Assembly: GCF_001667945.1 (NCBI RefSeq)
Contig: NZ_LZJK01000046.1
Span: 96,385 to 160,384, forward strand
Origin: Mycolicibacter sinensis
GTDB lineage: Bacteria > Actinomycetota > Actinomycetes > Mycobacteriales > Mycobacteriaceae
DNA length: 64,000 bases
Reading direction: 5' to 3'
Below, piece after piece: positions 53,779 through 63,542 of the stretch. The stretch's first letter is position 1. Each line of letters opens with the position of its first letter. The position numbers were made by a program, and so were the translations under genes. The notes under the pieces were generated by a model. It was not told the origin of the DNA. It worked only from the letters and a program-made list of their open reading frames with translations, and searched no databases.

Positions 53779-54960
53779 CTAGTTGTTCTCGGTGACCGCG
53801 AGTTCACGCTCGACGGCTTCGGAGAGGCGCTCCTGGATGAACGGCACGGGGATCTTGGCGATGATCTCGCCGAAGAAACCCCGCACGATCAGGCGCCGGG
53901 CTTGTTTTTCCGGAATGCCGCGGGCCTGCAAGTAGAACAGCTGCAGGTCGTCGAAGCGCCCGGTGGCGCTGGCGTGGCCGGCCTGGATGATCTCGCCGGT
54001 CTCGATCTCGAGGTTGGGGATCGAATCCGCGCGGGCCCCGTCGGCCAGCACCAGGTTGCGGTTCACCTCGAAGGTGTCGGTGCCCACGCCCGCCGCGCGG
54101 ATCAGCACGTCGCCCACCCAGACGGTGTGCGCGTCCGGCAGCGCCGAATCCGGGTCGCCCTGCAGCGCACCCTTGTAGAGCACGTTGGAGCGGCAGTTGG
54201 GCTGGCTGTGGTCGACCAGCAGCCGCGATTCGAGGTGCTGGCCGTCGTCGGCGAAGTACAGGCCGAGCAGCTCGGCGTCGCCACCCGGACCGTCGAAGCG
54301 GACCCGGCCGGTCAGCCGCACCACCTCCCCGCCCAGCTGCACCGCGGTGTGGCGCAACACCGCATCCTTGCCCAGCGCCGCGTGGTGCATGCTGACGTGC
54401 ACCAGGTCGGCGGCGGCCTCGGCGAGCCACACCACGGTCAGCTGCGCGGCGTCACCGACGACGAATTCGACGTTGTCGGCGTAGGTTCCGCTGCCCCGCA
54501 CGTCGATCACGACGGTGGCACGCGACAGTTCCTCGGCGCGCAGCTGCAGGTGCCCGTAGGCCGTCGCACCGGAACCCGGACCGGTGACGGTGATGGTGAT
54601 CGGCTCCTCGATGCTCGCGCCCTTGGGCACGGTGACCACCGTCGCCTCGCGGAACGCCGAGAACGCTTGGGCCGCAACACGGTCGGCGGGCACTCCCGCG
54701 GCGCCCAGCCGGTCATCACCGCGCGCCACGGTCTCGGTGCGCACCGCCGCATCCGCCGAGACCTCGATCGTGGCCGCGGCGTCGGCGACCGCGGAACCGT
54801 CGTGTAGGCCGCGCAGCCGGCGCAGCGGGGTGAATCGCCAGATCTCGTCGCGGCCGTGCGGCACCTCGAAGGCGTCGACGTCGAACGAGGTGAATTGGGT
54901 TCCCTTGTTGATGCTTTCGGCCGCTTCGGTGAGGTTGGTTCCGGAGAGGGAGGTCGTCAC
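53779..54960 (-). CDS. sufD: SufD scaffold protein
   Basis: 393-residue beta-helix protein of the SufBC2D complex. The conserved C-terminal His region (DHSQPNCRSN, GHASATGRFDDLQLFYLQARGI) is present. GTG 54960 overlaps the sufB TAG by one base. Corresponds to Rv1462. Confidence 0.95.
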   Translation of the reverse strand: MTTSLSGTNLTEAAESINKGTQFTSFDVDAFEVPHGRDEIWRFTPLRRLRGLHDGSAVADAAATIEVSADAAVRTETVARGDDRLGAAGVPADRVAAQAFSAFREATVVTVPKGASIEEPITITVTGPGSGATAYGHLQLRAEELSRATVVIDVRGSGTYADNVEFVVGDAAQLTVVWLAEAAADLVHVSMHHAALGKDAVLRHTAVQLGGEVVRLTGRVRFDGPGGDAELLGLYFADDGQHLESRLLVDHSQPNCRSNVLYKGALQGDPDSALPDAHTVWVGDVLIRAAGVGTDTFEVNRNLVLADGARADSIPNLEIETGEIIQAGHASATGRFDDLQLFYLQARGIPEKQARRLIVRGFFGEIIAKIPVPFIQERLSEAVERELAVTENN

Positions 54961-56420
54961 TAGCCCACCGAGCCTTCCATCTGCAGCTGGATCAGCTTGT
55001 TGAGCTCCAGGGCGTACTCCATCGGCAGTTCCTTGGCGATCGGCTCGACGAAGCCGCGCACCACCATCGCCATCGCCTCGTCCTCGGTCAGGCCCCGGCT
55101 CATCAGGTAGAACAACTGGTTCTCGCTGACCTTGGACACGGTGGCCTCGTGGCCCACGGTGACGTCGTCCTCGCGGATGTCGACATACGGGTAGGTGTCG
55201 CTGCGGCTGACGTCGTCGACCAGCAGCGCATCGCATTTCACGCTCGACTTCGCGCCGTGGGCGCCCTTGTGGATCTCCACCAGGCCCCGGTAGGAGGAGC
55301 GGCCGCCGCTGCGCGCCACGGACTTGGAGACGATGTTGGATGAGGTGTTGGGCGCCAGGTGCAGCATCTTGGCGCCGGTGTCCTGGTGCTGGTCCTCGCC
55401 GGCGAACGCCACCGAGAGCACCTCGCCCTTGGCGTGCTCGCCGGTCATCCACACCGCCGGGTACTTCATGGTGACCTTGGAGCCGATGTTGCCGTCGACC
55501 CACTCCATGGTGGCGCCCTCTTCGGCCCGCGCCCGCTTGGTGACCAGGTTGTAGACGTTGACCGACCAGTTCTGGATGGTGGTGTAGCGGCAGCGGCCGC
55601 GCGGCTTGACGACGATCTCCACCACCGCCGAGTGCAGCGAGTCGCTCGAGTACACCGGTGCGGTGCAGCCCTCGATGTAGTGCACGTAGGCGTCCTCATC
55701 GACGACGATCAGGGTGCGCTCGAACTGGCCCATGTTCTCGGTGTTGATCCGGAAGTAGGCCTGCAGCGGGATGTCCACGTGCACGCCCTTGGGCACGTAG
55801 ATGAACGATCCGCCGCTCCACACCGCGGTGTTCAGCGCCGAGAACTTGTTGTCCCCGGCCGGGATCACGGTGGCGAAGTGTTCCCGGAACAGCTCCTCGT
55901 GCTCCCGCAGCGCGGTGTCGGTGTCGAGGAAGATGACCCCTTGCGCCTCAAGGTCTTCGCGGATCTTGTGGTACACCACCTCGGATTCGTACTGGGCGGC
56001 TACCCCGCCGATGTAGCGCTGCTTCTCGGCTTCCGGGATGCCGAGGCGGTCATAGGTGTTGCGGATGTCGTCGGGCAGGTCATCCCAGGTCTGGGCCTGC
56101 TTCTCAGTGGACCGCACGAAGTACTTGATGTTGTCGAAGTCGATGCCGGACAGATCCGAACCCCAGTTGGGCATGGGCTTTTTCATGAACGTCCGGTACG
56201 CCCGCAGCCGGGCTTCCAGCATCCACTCCGGCTCGTTCTTCTTTGCGGAGATGTCGCGCACGACGTCCTCGGTCAGGCCACGCTGGGCGGCGGCGCCCGC
56301 GACATCGCTGTCGGCCCAGCCGTATTCGTAGCGGCCCAGCGACGCGATCGTCTCTTCCTGGGTCGCCGGCTCGGCGCCTGCCGGGGAGACCGCTGCGGCG
56401 GCCTCGGGGGTGAGTGTCAT
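54960..56420 (-). CDS. sufB: SufB scaffold protein, intein-free
   Basis: 486-residue core scaffold of the SUF complex. The conserved [19 protein letters not shown] block and the C-terminal [22 protein letters not shown] are intact. In Mtb the homologue Rv1461 carries an intein at this GC/TAP site and is about 846 residues long; here no intein is present. ATG 56420 is 67 bp after sufR. Confidence 0.96.
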   Translation of the reverse strand: MTLTPEAAAAVSPAGAEPATQEETIASLGRYEYGWADSDVAGAAAQRGLTEDVVRDISAKKNEPEWMLEARLRAYRTFMKKPMPNWGSDLSGIDFDNIKYFVRSTEKQAQTWDDLPDDIRNTYDRLGIPEAEKQRYIGGVAAQYESEVVYHKIREDLEAQGVIFLDTDTALREHEELFREHFATVIPAGDNKFSALNTAVWSGGSFIYVPKGVHVDIPLQAYFRINTENMGQFERTLIVVDEDAYVHYIEGCTAPVYSSDSLHSAVVEIVVKPRGRCRYTTIQNWSVNVYNLVTKRARAEEGATMEWVDGNIGSKVTMKYPAVWMTGEHAKGEVLSVAFAGEDQHQDTGAKMLHLAPNTSSNIVSKSVARSGGRSSYRGLVEIHKGAHGAKSSVKCDALLVDDVSRSDTYPYVDIREDDVTVGHEATVSKVSENQLFYLMSRGLTEDEAMAMVVRGFVEPIAKELPMEYALELNKLIQLQMEGSVG

Positions 56421-56487
56421 GGTGACGCTCCTTTGATGCTCGTGGTGGCTTCGGCGCAGGCTGTGCGCCGAAGGTCGGTAAGTGCGG

Positions 56488-57288
56488 TCAGCGACGTTTG
56501 CTGCTCTTGCCGGTCTTGGTGGTCTTGTTGATCAGCGGTACGTGGGTGGTGCAGACGTAGCCGCCGTCGGCGATGGTCGCCAGCCGCTGCACGTGGGTGC
56601 CGAGTACTTCGGCCATGGCCTGCCGTTCGGCCCGGCACAGCTCCGGGAACTCCTTGGCGACGTTGGCCACCGGGCAATGGTGCTGCAGGATCTGCACCCC
56701 CGGGACACCGCCGTCCACCCGGGCGGTGGAAGCGGCGTAGCCGGCCTCGGTCAACGCCGCGGCGATCCGTTCTGCGGTGGCCTCCAGGTCCTCGTCGGAG
56801 TCACTGTCGGCACCGGCGGCGACGGCGGCGACCTCGGACAGGATGCCGTCGATGCGCTGGCGGGCGAAGGCGACCACCGCGTCCTCGCCGCCGATCTCGC
56901 GCAGCTGACGCATCGCGGCCACCGCGAGGTCGTCGTAGCGGTGGCCGAGCTTGCCCCGACCGGCAGCGGTGAGCTGGAACCGCTTGGCCGGCCGGCCGCG
57001 CCCCACCTGCTGCCAGGACGCCGGCGCATGTGCCTCGGCGTCACCCATCTCGATCAGGGCATCCAGGTGGCGCCGCACCCCGGCGGCCGACAATCCCAGC
57101 CGGGCGCCGATCTCACCGGCGGTGATGGAACCGGACTCCATCAGCAGGCGCACCACCGCCTGACGGGTCCGGCCCTCCGGTGAGTCGTGACCACCGGCGA
57201 CGTCCGGCTGAGTCGCAGGCGAAACCGCACCGCCGGGACGTTGCCCGGCGGTTTCGGTGGCGGCCTTCGCCTCAGCCTCGAATTTCAC
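56488..57288 (-). CDS. sufR: SufR, iron-sulfur repressor of the suf operon
   Basis: 266-residue ArsR/DeoR-type winged-helix regulator. The HTH is about residues 40-95 ([27 protein letters not shown]). The C-terminal cysteine cluster ([16 protein letters not shown] and YVCTTHVP) is the predicted [4Fe-4S] site. It senses cluster status and represses sufRBDCSUT. The start GTG 57288 has no ribosome site; ACACCAGTGT, a small palindrome, lies immediately upstream and may be its operator. Corresponds to Rv1460. Confidence 0.92.
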   Translation of the reverse strand: MKFEAEAKAATETAGQRPGGAVSPATQPDVAGGHDSPEGRTRQAVVRLLMESGSITAGEIGARLGLSAAGVRRHLDALIEMGDAEAHAPASWQQVGRGRPAKRFQLTAAGRGKLGHRYDDLAVAAMRQLREIGGEDAVVAFARQRIDGILSEVAAVAAGADSDSDEDLEATAERIAAALTEAGYAASTARVDGGVPGVQILQHHCPVANVAKEFPELCRAERQAMAEVLGTHVQRLATIADGGYVCTTHVPLINKTTKTGKSSKRR

Positions 57289-57289
57289 A

Positions 57290-57299
57290 ACACCAGTGT
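57290..57299. promoter_or_regulatory. Candidate SufR operator
   Basis: ACACCAGTGT is a short palindrome directly before the sufR GTG. Autoregulation by SufR is known in mycobacteria; this site is only a candidate because the match is short. Confidence 0.35.
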
Positions 57300-57418
57300 G
57301 ACGCAATTCCGGGGCCGGGTCTAGAAAGGGTTACCTCAGTTCGGCCGGAATCGGCAGTTACGCTGGTCACAGCCCGCGCGCCTACCGGCGGGGCCCGAGG
57401 GTTTCGGCGGGCGGCCGT

Positions 57419-57424
57419 TACGCT
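57419..57424 (+). promoter_or_regulatory. mptB: -10 box of leaderless mptB
   Basis: TACGCT fits the mycobacterial TANNNT -10 consensus and ends six bases before the mptB ATG, so transcription probably begins at the start codon. The same GTTACGCTG string also occurs 60 bases upstream. Confidence 0.4.
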
Positions 57425-57430
57425 GCTGGG

Positions 57431-59167
57431 ATGGCAGCCCGCCGGCACTCGCTGAGCACGTCGATCGCGCACCTGCACGGCGATGAGCGCACCGTCGGCA
57501 CCCCCCTCAACGACGCCGAACTGGTCGCGCTGCGGCGCACCCGGCTGTTCGGTGCGGCCGGCACCGTGCTGATGGCGATCGGGGCGCTCGGGGCCGGTGC
57601 GCGGCCGGTGATCCAAGACCCCACCTTCGGGGTGCGGCTGCTCAACCTGCCGTCCCGGCTGCAGACGGTGGCGCTGACCATGACCACCACCGGCGCGGTG
57701 ATGATGGCACTGGCCTGGCTGATGCTGGGCCGTTTCGCTCTCGGCAAGCGGCGGATGTCACGCAGCCAGCTCGACCGCACCCTGCTGCTGTGGATGCTGC
57801 CGCTGCTGGTCGCCCCGCCGATGTACAGCAAGGACGTCTACTCCTACCTGGCCCAGAGTCAGATCTCCCGGCTGGGACTGGACCCCTACCGGGTGGGGCC
57901 GGCGCCGGCGCTGGGGCTCGACCACGTGTTCACCCTGTCGGTGCCCAGCCTGTGGCGGGAGACGCCGGCCCCCTACGGACCGCTGTTCTTGTGGATCGGC
58001 CGGGGAATCTCGGCACTGACCGGCGAGAACATCGTCACCGCGGTGTTGTGCCACCGGGCGGTGGTGCTGCTGGGCGTCGGGCTGATCGTGTGGGCGGTGC
58101 CGCGGCTGGCGGCCCGCTGCGGGGTGGCCGAGGTCAGCGCCCTGTGGTTGGGCGCGGCCAATCCGCTGCTGCTGATGCATTTGGTCGCCGGGATCCACAA
58201 CGAGGCGCTGATGCTTGGCCTGATGCTGACCGGCACGGAGTTCGCCCTGCGTGGGATCACCGCGGCCAAGCCCCTGCTGCCGGGTCGGTGCCGGCGGGTT
58301 CATGCGGCGGTCCCAGCTTCGCCTCTCCTCCGTCGAGCCTCGCTGAACCGCCGGCGGGACTGGGCTCCGCTGGCCGCGTTGCTCCTCGGCGCGGTGCTGA
58401 TCACGATGTCGTCGCAGGTCAAACTGCCGTCACTGCTGGCACTCGGCTTCGTGGCGATGGCCCTGGGCTGGCGCTGGGGCGGTGACCTGCGGGCGTTTGT
58501 GCTGGCCGGGCTCGGAAGCAGCGCGCTGGCGGCGGCGGTGATGGGTCTGATCGGCTGGGCTAGTGGGCTGGGCTTTGGCTGGGTGTTCACCCTCGGCACC
58601 GCCAACGTGGTCCGCAGCTGGATGTCGCCCCCGACGCTGCTCGCCCTGGGCACCGGCCAGGTGGGCATCCTGCTGGGCCTGGGCGATCACACCACCGCGG
58701 TGCTCTCGCTGACGCGTGGCATCGGCGTGCTGATCATCGCGGTGATGGTCATCTGGCTGCTGCTGGTGGTGTTCCAAGGCCGGCTGCATCCGGTCGGCGG
58801 ACTCGGCGTCGCGCTGGGCATCACGGTGCTGCTGTTCCCGGTGGTGCAGCCCTGGTATCTGCTGTGGGCGATCATCCCGCTCGCCGCCTGGGCAACCCGC
58901 CCGAGCTTCCGCATCGCGGTGATCGCCGTCACGCTGGTGGTCGGCATCTTCGGGCCGACCGCCAACGGCGACCGCTTCGCGTTGTTCCAGATCGTCGACG
59001 CCACCCTGGCCAGCGCCGTCGTGGTGCTGGCGTTGTTCCTGCTGACCTACCGGCACCTGCCGTGGCGGGAGCTGCCCGCCCCGCCCGGCCGCCCGGCCGA
59101 TGAGCCGAGCCCGGGACCCACCCCGCGGTCCGCCGCCGTTGCCGACGCTTACGCTGATTCCCCGTGA
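57431..59167 (+). CDS. mptB: MptB, alpha-1,6-mannopyranosyltransferase, with inserted repeat
   Basis: 578-residue GT-C membrane glycosyltransferase that uses polyprenyl-phosphomannose to start the lipomannan backbone. About 13 hydrophobic segments; the catalytic-loop block is APPMYSKDVYSYLAQSQISRLGLDPY. Residues about 292-307 ([17 protein letters not shown]) are encoded by the 47-bp palindromic repeat and are basic, unlike the rest of that loop. The stop overlaps the ABC gene as GTGA. Corresponds to Rv1459c. Confidence 0.9.
   Translation: MAARRHSLSTSIAHLHGDERTVGTPLNDAELVALRRTRLFGAAGTVLMAIGALGAGARPVIQDPTFGVRLLNLPSRLQTVALTMTTTGAVMMALAWLMLGRFALGKRRMSRSQLDRTLLLWMLPLLVAPPMYSKDVYSYLAQSQISRLGLDPYRVGPAPALGLDHVFTLSVPSLWRETPAPYGPLFLWIGRGISALTGENIVTAVLCHRAVVLLGVGLIVWAVPRLAARCGVAEVSALWLGAANPLLLMHLVAGIHNEALMLGLMLTGTEFALRGITAAKPLLPGRCRRVHAAVPASPLLRRASLNRRRDWAPLAALLLGAVLITMSSQVKLPSLLALGFVAMALGWRWGGDLRAFVLAGLGSSALAAAVMGLIGWASGLGFGWVFTLGTANVVRSWMSPPTLLALGTGQVGILLGLGDHTTAVLSLTRGIGVLIIAVMVIWLLLVVFQGRLHPVGGLGVALGITVLLFPVVQPWYLLWAIIPLAAWATRPSFRIAVIAVTLVVGIFGPTANGDRFALFQIVDATLASAVVVLALFLLTYRHLPWRELPAPPGRPADEPSPGPTPRSAAVADAYADSP
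58306..58352. repeat. 47-bp palindromic repeat, copy 3 (inside mptB)
   Basis: Same length and core as the mutA copies (TCCCAGCTTCGCCTCTCC... then GTCGAGCCTCGCTGAACC). The ends read GGCGGT...ACCGCC instead of GGTGGT...ACCACC, so both arms changed together. It is read in a different frame and strand sense from mutA. Confidence 0.75.
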
Positions 59168-60102
59168 ACTCAGCTGTCGCGGTGCGGTTGCGCGGAGTGC
59201 GCAAACGTTACGGGGCCGGTCCGTCAGCGACCGAGGCGGTCGCCGGCCTTGATCTCGAGGTGCACACTGCCGAAGTATTCGCGCTGCTCGGCCCCAACGG
59301 TGCCGGCAAGACGACGACGGTCGAGATGTGCGAGGGCTTCGTCCGCCCGGACGCCGGCACCATCGAAGTGCTCGGACTCGACCCGGTTGCCGACAACGCC
59401 CGGCTGCGGGAACGCATCGGGGTGATGCTGCAGGGCGGCGGCGGCTACCCGGCCGCCCGCGCCGGCGAGATGCTCAAGCTGGTGGCGTCGTATTCGGCGA
59501 ACCCGCTGGACCCGCAGTGGCTGCTGGACACCCTCGGCCTGACCGATGCGGCGCGCACCACCTACCGCAGGCTCTCGGGCGGCCAGCAACAGCGACTCGC
59601 CCTGGCCTGCGCCCTGGTCGGTCGCCCGGAACTGGTGTTCCTCGATGAGCCCACTGCCGGCATGGACGCCCACGCGCGCCTGCTGGTCTGGGAGCTGATC
59701 GACGCGCTGCGCCGCGACGGTGTGACCGTGGTGCTGACCACGCACCATCTTCGGGAGGCCGAGGAGCTCGCCGACCGGTTGTTGATCATCGACCACGGGA
59801 CGGCGGTGGCCGCCGGGACCCCGGCGGAGCTGACCCGCAGCGGCGCCCAGGGACAGGTGCGGTTCACCGCACCCCCGCGCCTGGATCTGTCGTTGCTGAC
59901 CACCGCGCTGCCGGAGGGCTACCGGGCCAGCGAGGTGCAGCCCGGCGAATACCTCGTCGAAGGACCGGTCGACCCGCAGGTGCTGGCGACCGTCACCGCC
60001 TGGTGCGCTCGCCTCGACGTATTGGCCACCCAGCTGCGGGTGGAACAGCGCAGCCTGGAGGACGTGTTCTTGGAGCTGACCGGGCGGGAGCTGCGCGCAT
60101 GA
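59164..60102 (+). CDS. ABC transporter ATPase (Rv1458c-like)
   Basis: 312-residue drug/lipid-exporter-type ATPase. Walker A GPNGAGKTT, signature RLSGGQQQRLALA, Walker B LVFLDEPTAGMD and the H-loop LTTHHL are intact. A C-terminal about 80-residue extension is typical of this class. GTG 59164 overlaps the mptB stop, and the next gene overlaps its stop, so it pairs with the permease. The substrate is unknown; linkage to mptB suggests envelope glycolipid. Confidence 0.9.
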   Translation: MNSAVAVRLRGVRKRYGAGPSATEAVAGLDLEVHTAEVFALLGPNGAGKTTTVEMCEGFVRPDAGTIEVLGLDPVADNARLRERIGVMLQGGGGYPAARAGEMLKLVASYSANPLDPQWLLDTLGLTDAARTTYRRLSGGQQQRLALACALVGRPELVFLDEPTAGMDAHARLLVWELIDALRRDGVTVVLTTHHLREAEELADRLLIIDHGTAVAAGTPAELTRSGAQGQVRFTAPPRLDLSLLTTALPEGYRASEVQPGEYLVEGPVDPQVLATVTAWCARLDVLATQLRVEQRSLEDVFLELTGRELRA

Positions 60103-60884
60103 GCCATCAGTCGTTCCCACCGGGCACTTTCACCCCCGCCCCCCGGCCGGCCGGCGTACCGGCCATGCTGGCCGCGCAATACCGGCTGGAGCTGACCCTG
60201 CTGCTGCGCAACGGCGAGCAGCTGCTGCTGACGATGTTCATTCCGATCACGCTGTTGATCGGGATGTCGGTGCTGCCGCTGGGCCCGTTCGGCGAGGGCC
60301 ACGCCGAGCGCGCTACCACCTTGCTGCCGGTGATCATGTCGCTGGCCGTGATCGCCACCGCCTTCACCGGCCAGGCGATCGCGGTGGCCTTCGACCGCCG
60401 CTACGGGGCACTGAAACGACTGGGCGCCACCGCGTTGCCGGTGTGGGGCGTGATCACCGGTAAGTCCCTGTCGGTGGCGACGGTGGTACTGCTGCAGTCG
60501 GTGCTGCTCGGGGTGATCGGCGTCGCGCTCGGCTGGCGCCCACCGCTGATCGGGCTGGGGCTGGGTGCGGTGGTCATCGCGCTGGGCACGGCATGCTTCG
60601 CGGCGCTGGGCCTGCTGCTCGGCGGCAGTCTTCGGGCCGAGATCGTGCTGGCCCTGGCCAACCTAATGTGGTTCGTGTTCGGCGGATTCTCGGCGCTGAC
60701 GGTGGAGACCGATCTGGTGCCCGGCACCATCCGCTGGCTCGCCCGGCTCACCCCGTCGGGGGCGCTCACCGAGGCGCTGGCCCAAGCGCTGACCGTCTCG
60801 TTCGACTGGTTCGGGGTCGCGGTGGTGGCGGTGTGGGGGCTGTTGGCCGGGGCCGGCGCGGTGCGCTGGTTCCGCTTCAGCTGA
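60099..60884 (+). CDS. ABC transporter permease (Rv1457c-like)
   Basis: 261-residue ABC-2 type permease with six transmembrane segments and the RYGALKRLGATALP coupling segment. ATG 60099 overlaps the ATPase stop as ATGA. It forms a single exporter with the preceding ATPase. Confidence 0.88.
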   Translation: MSHQSFPPGTFTPAPRPAGVPAMLAAQYRLELTLLLRNGEQLLLTMFIPITLLIGMSVLPLGPFGEGHAERATTLLPVIMSLAVIATAFTGQAIAVAFDRRYGALKRLGATALPVWGVITGKSLSVATVVLLQSVLLGVIGVALGWRPPLIGLGLGAVVIALGTACFAALGLLLGGSLRAEIVLALANLMWFVFGGFSALTVETDLVPGTIRWLARLTPSGALTEALAQALTVSFDWFGVAVVAVWGLLAGAGAVRWFRFS

Positions 60885-60919
60885 CGCCGGCCTACTACGA
60901 CCTGTAGTTACCGATCCTC

Positions 60920-60925
60920 TACGAT
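60920..60925 (+). promoter_or_regulatory. ctaA: -10 box of leaderless ctaA
   Basis: TACGAT lies six bases before the ctaA GTG, which is the expected distance to a start site, so the mRNA is probably leaderless. Confidence 0.4.
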
Positions 60926-60931
60926 CCCTGC

Positions 60932-61882
60932 GTGGGACGATTCCTGATGCGCCTGGTGGATCTGCTGCCGGACCCGAGCCTGCGCACCCAGCGGCTGCTG
61001 GCCGCCGCGGTCGTCTTCACCCAGGGCTTCATCTCGGTGACCGGTGCGATCGTGCGCGTCACCGCCTCCGGGCTGGGCTGCCCCACCTGGCCGCAGTGCT
61101 TCCCGGGCAGTTACGTCCCGGTGGCGGTTTCGGAAGTGCCGCGGATCCATCAGGCCATCGAGTTCGGCAACCGGATGGTGACCTTCGCGGTGGTCATCAC
61201 CTCGGCGCTGGCGGTGCTGGCGCTGATCCGGGCGCGGCGGCGCACCGAGGTGCTGGTCTACGCCTGGTTGATGCCGGCCTCCACGGTGGCACAGGCGGTG
61301 ATCGGCGGGATCACGGTGCGCACCGGGCTGGCCTGGTGGACGGTGGCCGTACACCTGCTGGTCTCGATGCTGATGGTCTGGCTGGCGGTGCTGCTCTATG
61401 TCAAGGTCGGCGAACCCGACGGGGCTGCGACGGTGGTGCGTCAGCGGGTGCCGGCGCCGCTACGCACGTTGACGGGGTTGTGCGCCGCCACGCTGGCCAC
61501 CGTGCTGGTCACCGGGACCCTGGTCACCGGCGCCGGGCCGCACGCCGGCGACAAGAGCGCGACCCGCACGGTGGCCCGGCTCAAAGTCGAGGTGGCCACG
61601 CTGGCTCACCTGCACGAGTCTTTGCTGATCGCGTTCCTGGGGCTGCTGGTGGGCCTGGCGTTCGGGCTGGCTGCGGTGCGGGCGGCCACGCCGGTGCTGC
61701 GCCGGCTTGCGGTGGTGATCGTGTTGACCTTCGGGCAGGGGCTGATCGGCGTCGTCCAATATTTCACCGGGGTGCCCGCCGTGCTGGTCACCATGCATGT
61801 GGCCGGCGCGGTGCTGGTCACCGGTGCGACGGCGGCGCTATGGGTGTCGTTGCGCGAGCGGGCCCAGCCCGAGCCGCTCTAA
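60932..61882 (+). CDS. ctaA: CtaA, heme A synthase
   Basis: 316-residue eight-helix membrane enzyme that oxidises heme O to heme A for cytochrome aa3 oxidase. The extracellular Cys pair is in GLGCPTWPQCFPG, and heme-binding His residues occur in RIHQAIEFGNR, VHLLVS, LAHLHESLL and MHVAGAV. GTG 60932 is supported by the adjacent -10 box; an internal ATG 60947 is possible. Corresponds to Rv1456c. Confidence 0.93.
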   Translation: MGRFLMRLVDLLPDPSLRTQRLLAAAVVFTQGFISVTGAIVRVTASGLGCPTWPQCFPGSYVPVAVSEVPRIHQAIEFGNRMVTFAVVITSALAVLALIRARRRTEVLVYAWLMPASTVAQAVIGGITVRTGLAWWTVAVHLLVSMLMVWLAVLLYVKVGEPDGAATVVRQRVPAPLRTLTGLCAATLATVLVTGTLVTGAGPHAGDKSATRTVARLKVEVATLAHLHESLLIAFLGLLVGLAFGLAAVRAATPVLRRLAVVIVLTFGQGLIGVVQYFTGVPAVLVTMHVAGAVLVTGATAALWVSLRERAQPEPL

Positions 61883-62536
61883 CGCCGCCCCGACTTCGCG
61901 GGCGAAGCGGCGCTGCGCCCGGTCACGTTCGTCGGCATCGATATCGGCCCAACCCAGTTGCGGCGCAACCAGGTCCAGGCCGACCAGTCGCGCGTCGGCG
62001 GCGGTCCCGGTGACGTCGGCGCGGGCGTAGAGCAGCTCCTCGATCCGGATGCTCAACCGTTCGGCGGCTGCGCGCAGGGCGGCGCGACCGACATCCCACA
62101 GCTCGAAGTCCGGGTCGCTACCGGCCGCGCCGAACGCGTGCGAGCGGCCTCCGCCGAAAAACACCAGCGCCGTGTGGCTGCTCGATCCGCCGGGCGAGGT
62201 CGGCACCCCGTCACACTGCAGATCGGCCAGGTAGCGCCGGTCGGCGTTCCAGGCCACCGCTTCCGGCGGGTTCAGCAGGTTGCGCGCGCGCTGGGTCCAC
62301 GCCGCGAATTCGGCGCGCCGGTGCGGGGCGCCGCCGGCCGTGCGCAGAATCACCAGGTCCGCCTCGACGGTGCCCGGATCGTCCCAGGGCAAGCGGTGGG
62401 CGTGCAGCCCCCGATGCCGCAGCGCGGCGACCAGGCCCGCGTCGTCGGCCGCGGCCGCACCGTCATCGTCACCGCGCCGCGGATCGCCCGCCAGCACGAT
62501 GCGCGGGTGGAGGATATCGGGCCGGGCCAGCTTCAT
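61838..62536 (-). CDS. Conserved protein, ATP-grasp-like (Rv1455-like)
   Basis: 232-residue soluble protein whose central part (WNADRRYLADLQCDGVPTSP...FFGGGRSHAFGAAGSD...RIEELLYARADV) resembles ATP-grasp/glutathione-synthase-like folds. The ATP-binding residues are only partly recognisable. The 3' end overlaps convergent ctaA by 45 bp. ATG 62536 is preferred; an alternative ATG at 62569 would collide with the divergent qor start. Confidence 0.65.
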   Translation of the reverse strand: MKLARPDILHPRIVLAGDPRRGDDDGAAAADDAGLVAALRHRGLHAHRLPWDDPGTVEADLVILRTAGGAPHRRAEFAAWTQRARNLLNPPEAVAWNADRRYLADLQCDGVPTSPGGSSSHTALVFFGGGRSHAFGAAGSDPDFELWDVGRAALRAAAERLSIRIEELLYARADVTGTAADARLVGLDLVAPQLGWADIDADERDRAQRRFAREVGAALERLGLGPLAQRHP

Positions 62537-62567
62537 GCAGACCTCACAGTCGGAGATGATAGTCACC

Positions 62568-63542
62568 ATGTACGCCGTGGAAGTCGCCGCGACCGGCGGC
62601 CCAGAGGTCTTGACCCTGGTCGACAGGCCCCAGCCCTCCCCCGCCGCCGGTGAGGTGGTGATCCAGGCCGAGGCGGTCGGGGTCAACTACATCGACACCT
62701 ATTTCCGCTCCGGGATATACCCGGCAGAACTGCCGTTCGTGGTCGGCAGCGAAGCCGCCGGCACCGTGGCCGCGGTCGGGGCGGGGGTGACGTCGCTCAG
62801 CGTGGGTGACCGCGTGGTGACTGCGGCCGCGACCGGCGCTTATGCCCAATACTGCACGGCGCCAGCATCTTTGGTGGCCGCGATCCCCGCGGGCGTCGAC
62901 TCCGGCGTGGCGGCGGCCGCGCTGCTCAAGGGTCTGACCGCGCACTACCTGATCACGTCGGTGTATCCGGTGCAACGCGGCGACACGGTGTTGTTGCACG
63001 CCGGCGCGGGCGGGGTGGGGCTGATCCTGACCCAGTGGGCCACGGCGCTTGGCGCCCGGGTGATCACCACGGTGTCGACTCCGGCCAAGGCCGAATTGTC
63101 GCGTCGGGCCGGCGCGGTCGAGGTACTCGACTACCCCACTGATGCCGCCGGGTTCGGCGCCCGCATCCGGGAGTTGACCGGCGGCAGCGGGGCCGCTGCG
63201 GTGTACGACGGCGTAGGTGCGGCGACCTTCGACGCCAGCTTGGCCAGTCTCGCGATCCGGGGCACGCTGGCGCTGTTCGGTGCGGCCAGCGGTCCGGTTG
63301 CGCCGGTGGATCCGCAACGGCTCAATGCCGCCGGGTCGGTGTACCTGACCCGGCCGAACCTGGCTCACTTCACCCGTACCGCCGAGGAATTCTCCTGGCG
63401 CACAGCAGAATTGTTCGACGCGATCGCGACAGGCCTGATCGCGGTGACGGTGAGCCGGCGTTACCCGCTGGCCGAGGCGGCCGCGGCGCACCGGGATCTG
63501 CAGGCCCGCAAGACCACCGGCTCGATTGTGCTGGTGCCCTAG
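62568..63542 (+). CDS. qor: Quinone oxidoreductase (zeta-crystallin type)
   Basis: 324-residue zinc-free medium-chain dehydrogenase that reduces quinones with NADPH. The nucleotide-binding AGAGGVGLILTQWA and the GVNYIDTYFRSG motif are present, and no structural zinc cysteines are seen. ATG 62568 is 31 bp from the divergent Rv1455-like start. The stop shares CTAG with the PPE gene. Corresponds to Rv1454c. Confidence 0.92.
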   Translation: MYAVEVAATGGPEVLTLVDRPQPSPAAGEVVIQAEAVGVNYIDTYFRSGIYPAELPFVVGSEAAGTVAAVGAGVTSLSVGDRVVTAAATGAYAQYCTAPASLVAAIPAGVDSGVAAAALLKGLTAHYLITSVYPVQRGDTVLLHAGAGGVGLILTQWATALGARVITTVSTPAKAELSRRAGAVEVLDYPTDAAGFGARIRELTGGSGAAAVYDGVGAATFDASLASLAIRGTLALFGAASGPVAPVDPQRLNAAGSVYLTRPNLAHFTRTAEEFSWRTAELFDAIATGLIAVTVSRRYPLAEAAAAHRDLQARKTTGSIVLVP

